From assembly GCF_001661345.1 (NCBI RefSeq), contig NW_017962918.1, positions 372,001 to 436,000 of the forward strand: 64,000 nt of DNA, given 5' to 3'. The notes beneath the pieces are model-generated. The model saw nothing but the letters and a program-made list of their open reading frames with translations, had not been told where the DNA came from and searched no databases. Origin of the DNA: Ascoidea rubescens DSM 1968 (taxonomy: Eukaryota; Ascomycota; Saccharomycetes; Ascoideales; Ascoideaceae). Shown here in pieces: positions 62,984 to 64,000 of this stretch. Within the stretch, counting starts at the first letter, position 1, and the number at the start of each line of letters is the position of its first letter. The translations under genes and the position numbers were made by a program.

Positions 62984-64000
62984 TTTAATAAAGTTTGATA
63001 GCGGAAAAAGGTATGGACAGAGTAAAAAAATAAGACAATCGATTGAATAAAGAAAAGAGAAAGGGAGAGAGGAAGAGGGGTGATAGGTGGATAGGTGGAT
63101 AGGTAAATAATTAATATTATATAAGAATAGTATATAGGAATATTATTTATTAATTATAAATTATAAAACGCCGGTTTTGAATTGTTTTACAAAAAATGGA
63201 AAAGAAAAAAAAAGAAGCGGTAAGAGGAATATTTATATTAAAAGTGAGACTTGGAGACAAGACCAAAGAAGATGGGAAGTCAAAAGAAGAAGCAACATGG
63301 GGAACATTGTTGAATATTGAAACGAAGAGAAAGGAGGTTGCAAAATAAGCTTGAGGAAGCAGAGCAGTGGATGCTAAATGGTAAATCTGAATATCAGGGT
63401 GGAAACAACACCAAAACACTGATTTTATCCATGAGAAGCTTAAAGCTTTTACACAGGCTGTTTGGAATTGTCGTAGTTGGATAACCATGGAAGTTGCTGT
63501 CACTGTCCGGGGACCCACCCCTGTTTGGTTCCTCTGGACATTTCTGGCTCTCGCTGGCCACACCAGGCCTGGGGCTTTCGCTGGTGGGAGGTTTGCTTGT
63601 TTCACACTTCCTCGACATTTGTCAGTTCCTAAGCAGCAACACAAGCCTTCGAATACGCTGCATCGGGAACTCCTTTTCGTTCATTTTGGACCAAAGTGGT
63701 CGACTCACCTGGATGTGTAGCATCGGCCGCTTTCCCAAGTCAGCACTTGGTGGACAGTCGGCAGTGCTCTGCGGCTGCGTGCAGCAGGCAGAAGTAGACT
63801 GCAACAATCTCGCTGCTGATCGATTGTTCCTCGAGCTGTTGAAATGAATCGAGCTTTGTTCAAAGCACTGCACTGGGAAATTCCCAAAGGCCTCAGGCGC
63901 TCGCTCCTGGAGGCTAGCCGTGGGCTCTTGTTTGGGACCACGTCGCGCAAGAAAAGGCATTTGTCATTTGCAACTCAGTGATATAATCACTGCTATTTAC
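62984..64000. promoter_or_regulatory. Globin-gene upstream region with GC-rich island
   Basis: About 1 kb to the window edge. A GGATAGGT repeat lies at about 63083-63105. About 63490-63960 is GC-rich and includes CAGCAGG/GTGCAGC and CACCTGG words. Several frames of 75-164 codons cross it on both strands; none shows a recognisable protein and I reject them. A gene starting beyond 64000 cannot be excluded. Confidence 0.45.

Noticed and set aside
63150-63960. Frames of 75-164 codons at the right edge
   Set aside because: They cover a GC-rich upstream island on both strands, with no motifs or credible starts.

Overview
The window reads as nuclear DNA of an AT-rich budding yeast (Saccharomycotina). 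Evidence: short intergenic spacers, compact mostly intronless genes, two small introns with yeast splice and branch signals, and proteins whose closest remembered relatives are S. cerevisiae or Candida genes (GDH2, POX18, RCN1, YMR226C, GPN3, HAP1, ULP2, PTC2, KSH1, UTP25, BNI4, ELA1, PDR16, EFG1, a DDR2/HOR7 peptide, the YNL234W globin). Asn-rich low-complexity tracts are common. The Leu/Ser codon CTG is almost absent from the conserved genes I scanned by eye, so its meaning in this yeast should be checked. Protein names rest on recognised motifs and remembered family sequences; no search was run.

Layout. 1-2.1 kb: 3' part of GDH2. 3.3-5.5 kb: a POX18-type sterol-carrier protein and a GPI-anchored Cu-only superoxide dismutase with a His/Glu tail. 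6.1-8.4 kb: a tandem pair of Bem46-type hydrolases. 8.6-11.6 kb: RCN1, a YMR226C-type dehydrogenase and GPN3. 12.8-18.3 kb: a very large HAP1 with six heme-regulatory Cys-Pro motifs. 18.7-26.3 kb: a decayed fragment, ULP2 and PTC2. 27.5-31.6 kb: a large GPI adhesin-like gene broken by an assembly gap. 31.6-42.7 kb: a gene-poor accessory stretch holding a cluster of perfect inverted repeats, a 55-residue DDR2/HOR7-type peptide, a secreted Cys-rich/Asn-Gly-repeat protein, two unidentified short frames and two decayed genes. 42.9-63 kb: a dense conserved block with KSH1 (intron right after the start codon), UTP25, BNI4, ELA1, PDR16, EFG1, an SFK1-type membrane protein, a spliced PEX11-family gene and a YNL234W-type globin.

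How the genes relate. BNI4, ELA1, PDR16 and the globin gene correspond to YNL233W, YNL230C, YNL231W and YNL234W, which are neighbours in S. cerevisiae; this ancestral linkage supports the assignments. Several products deal with heme, oxygen or redox (HAP1, globin, Cu-SOD), with peroxisomes and lipids (POX18, PEX11-like, PDR16, SFK1-like), or with the cell surface and morphology (adhesin, EFG1, BNI4, DDR2-like, the NG-repeat protein).

Beyond genes. Many intergenic regions carry a GC-rich island that contrasts sharply with the AT-rich surroundings. All six GGGCCC sites I found lie in these islands, often as TTGGGCC. The most unexplained segment is 33.29-33.70 kb: five perfect inverted repeats of 7-11 bp in about 400 bp, inside 3.2 kb without a gene. 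It is a candidate structured non-coding RNA.
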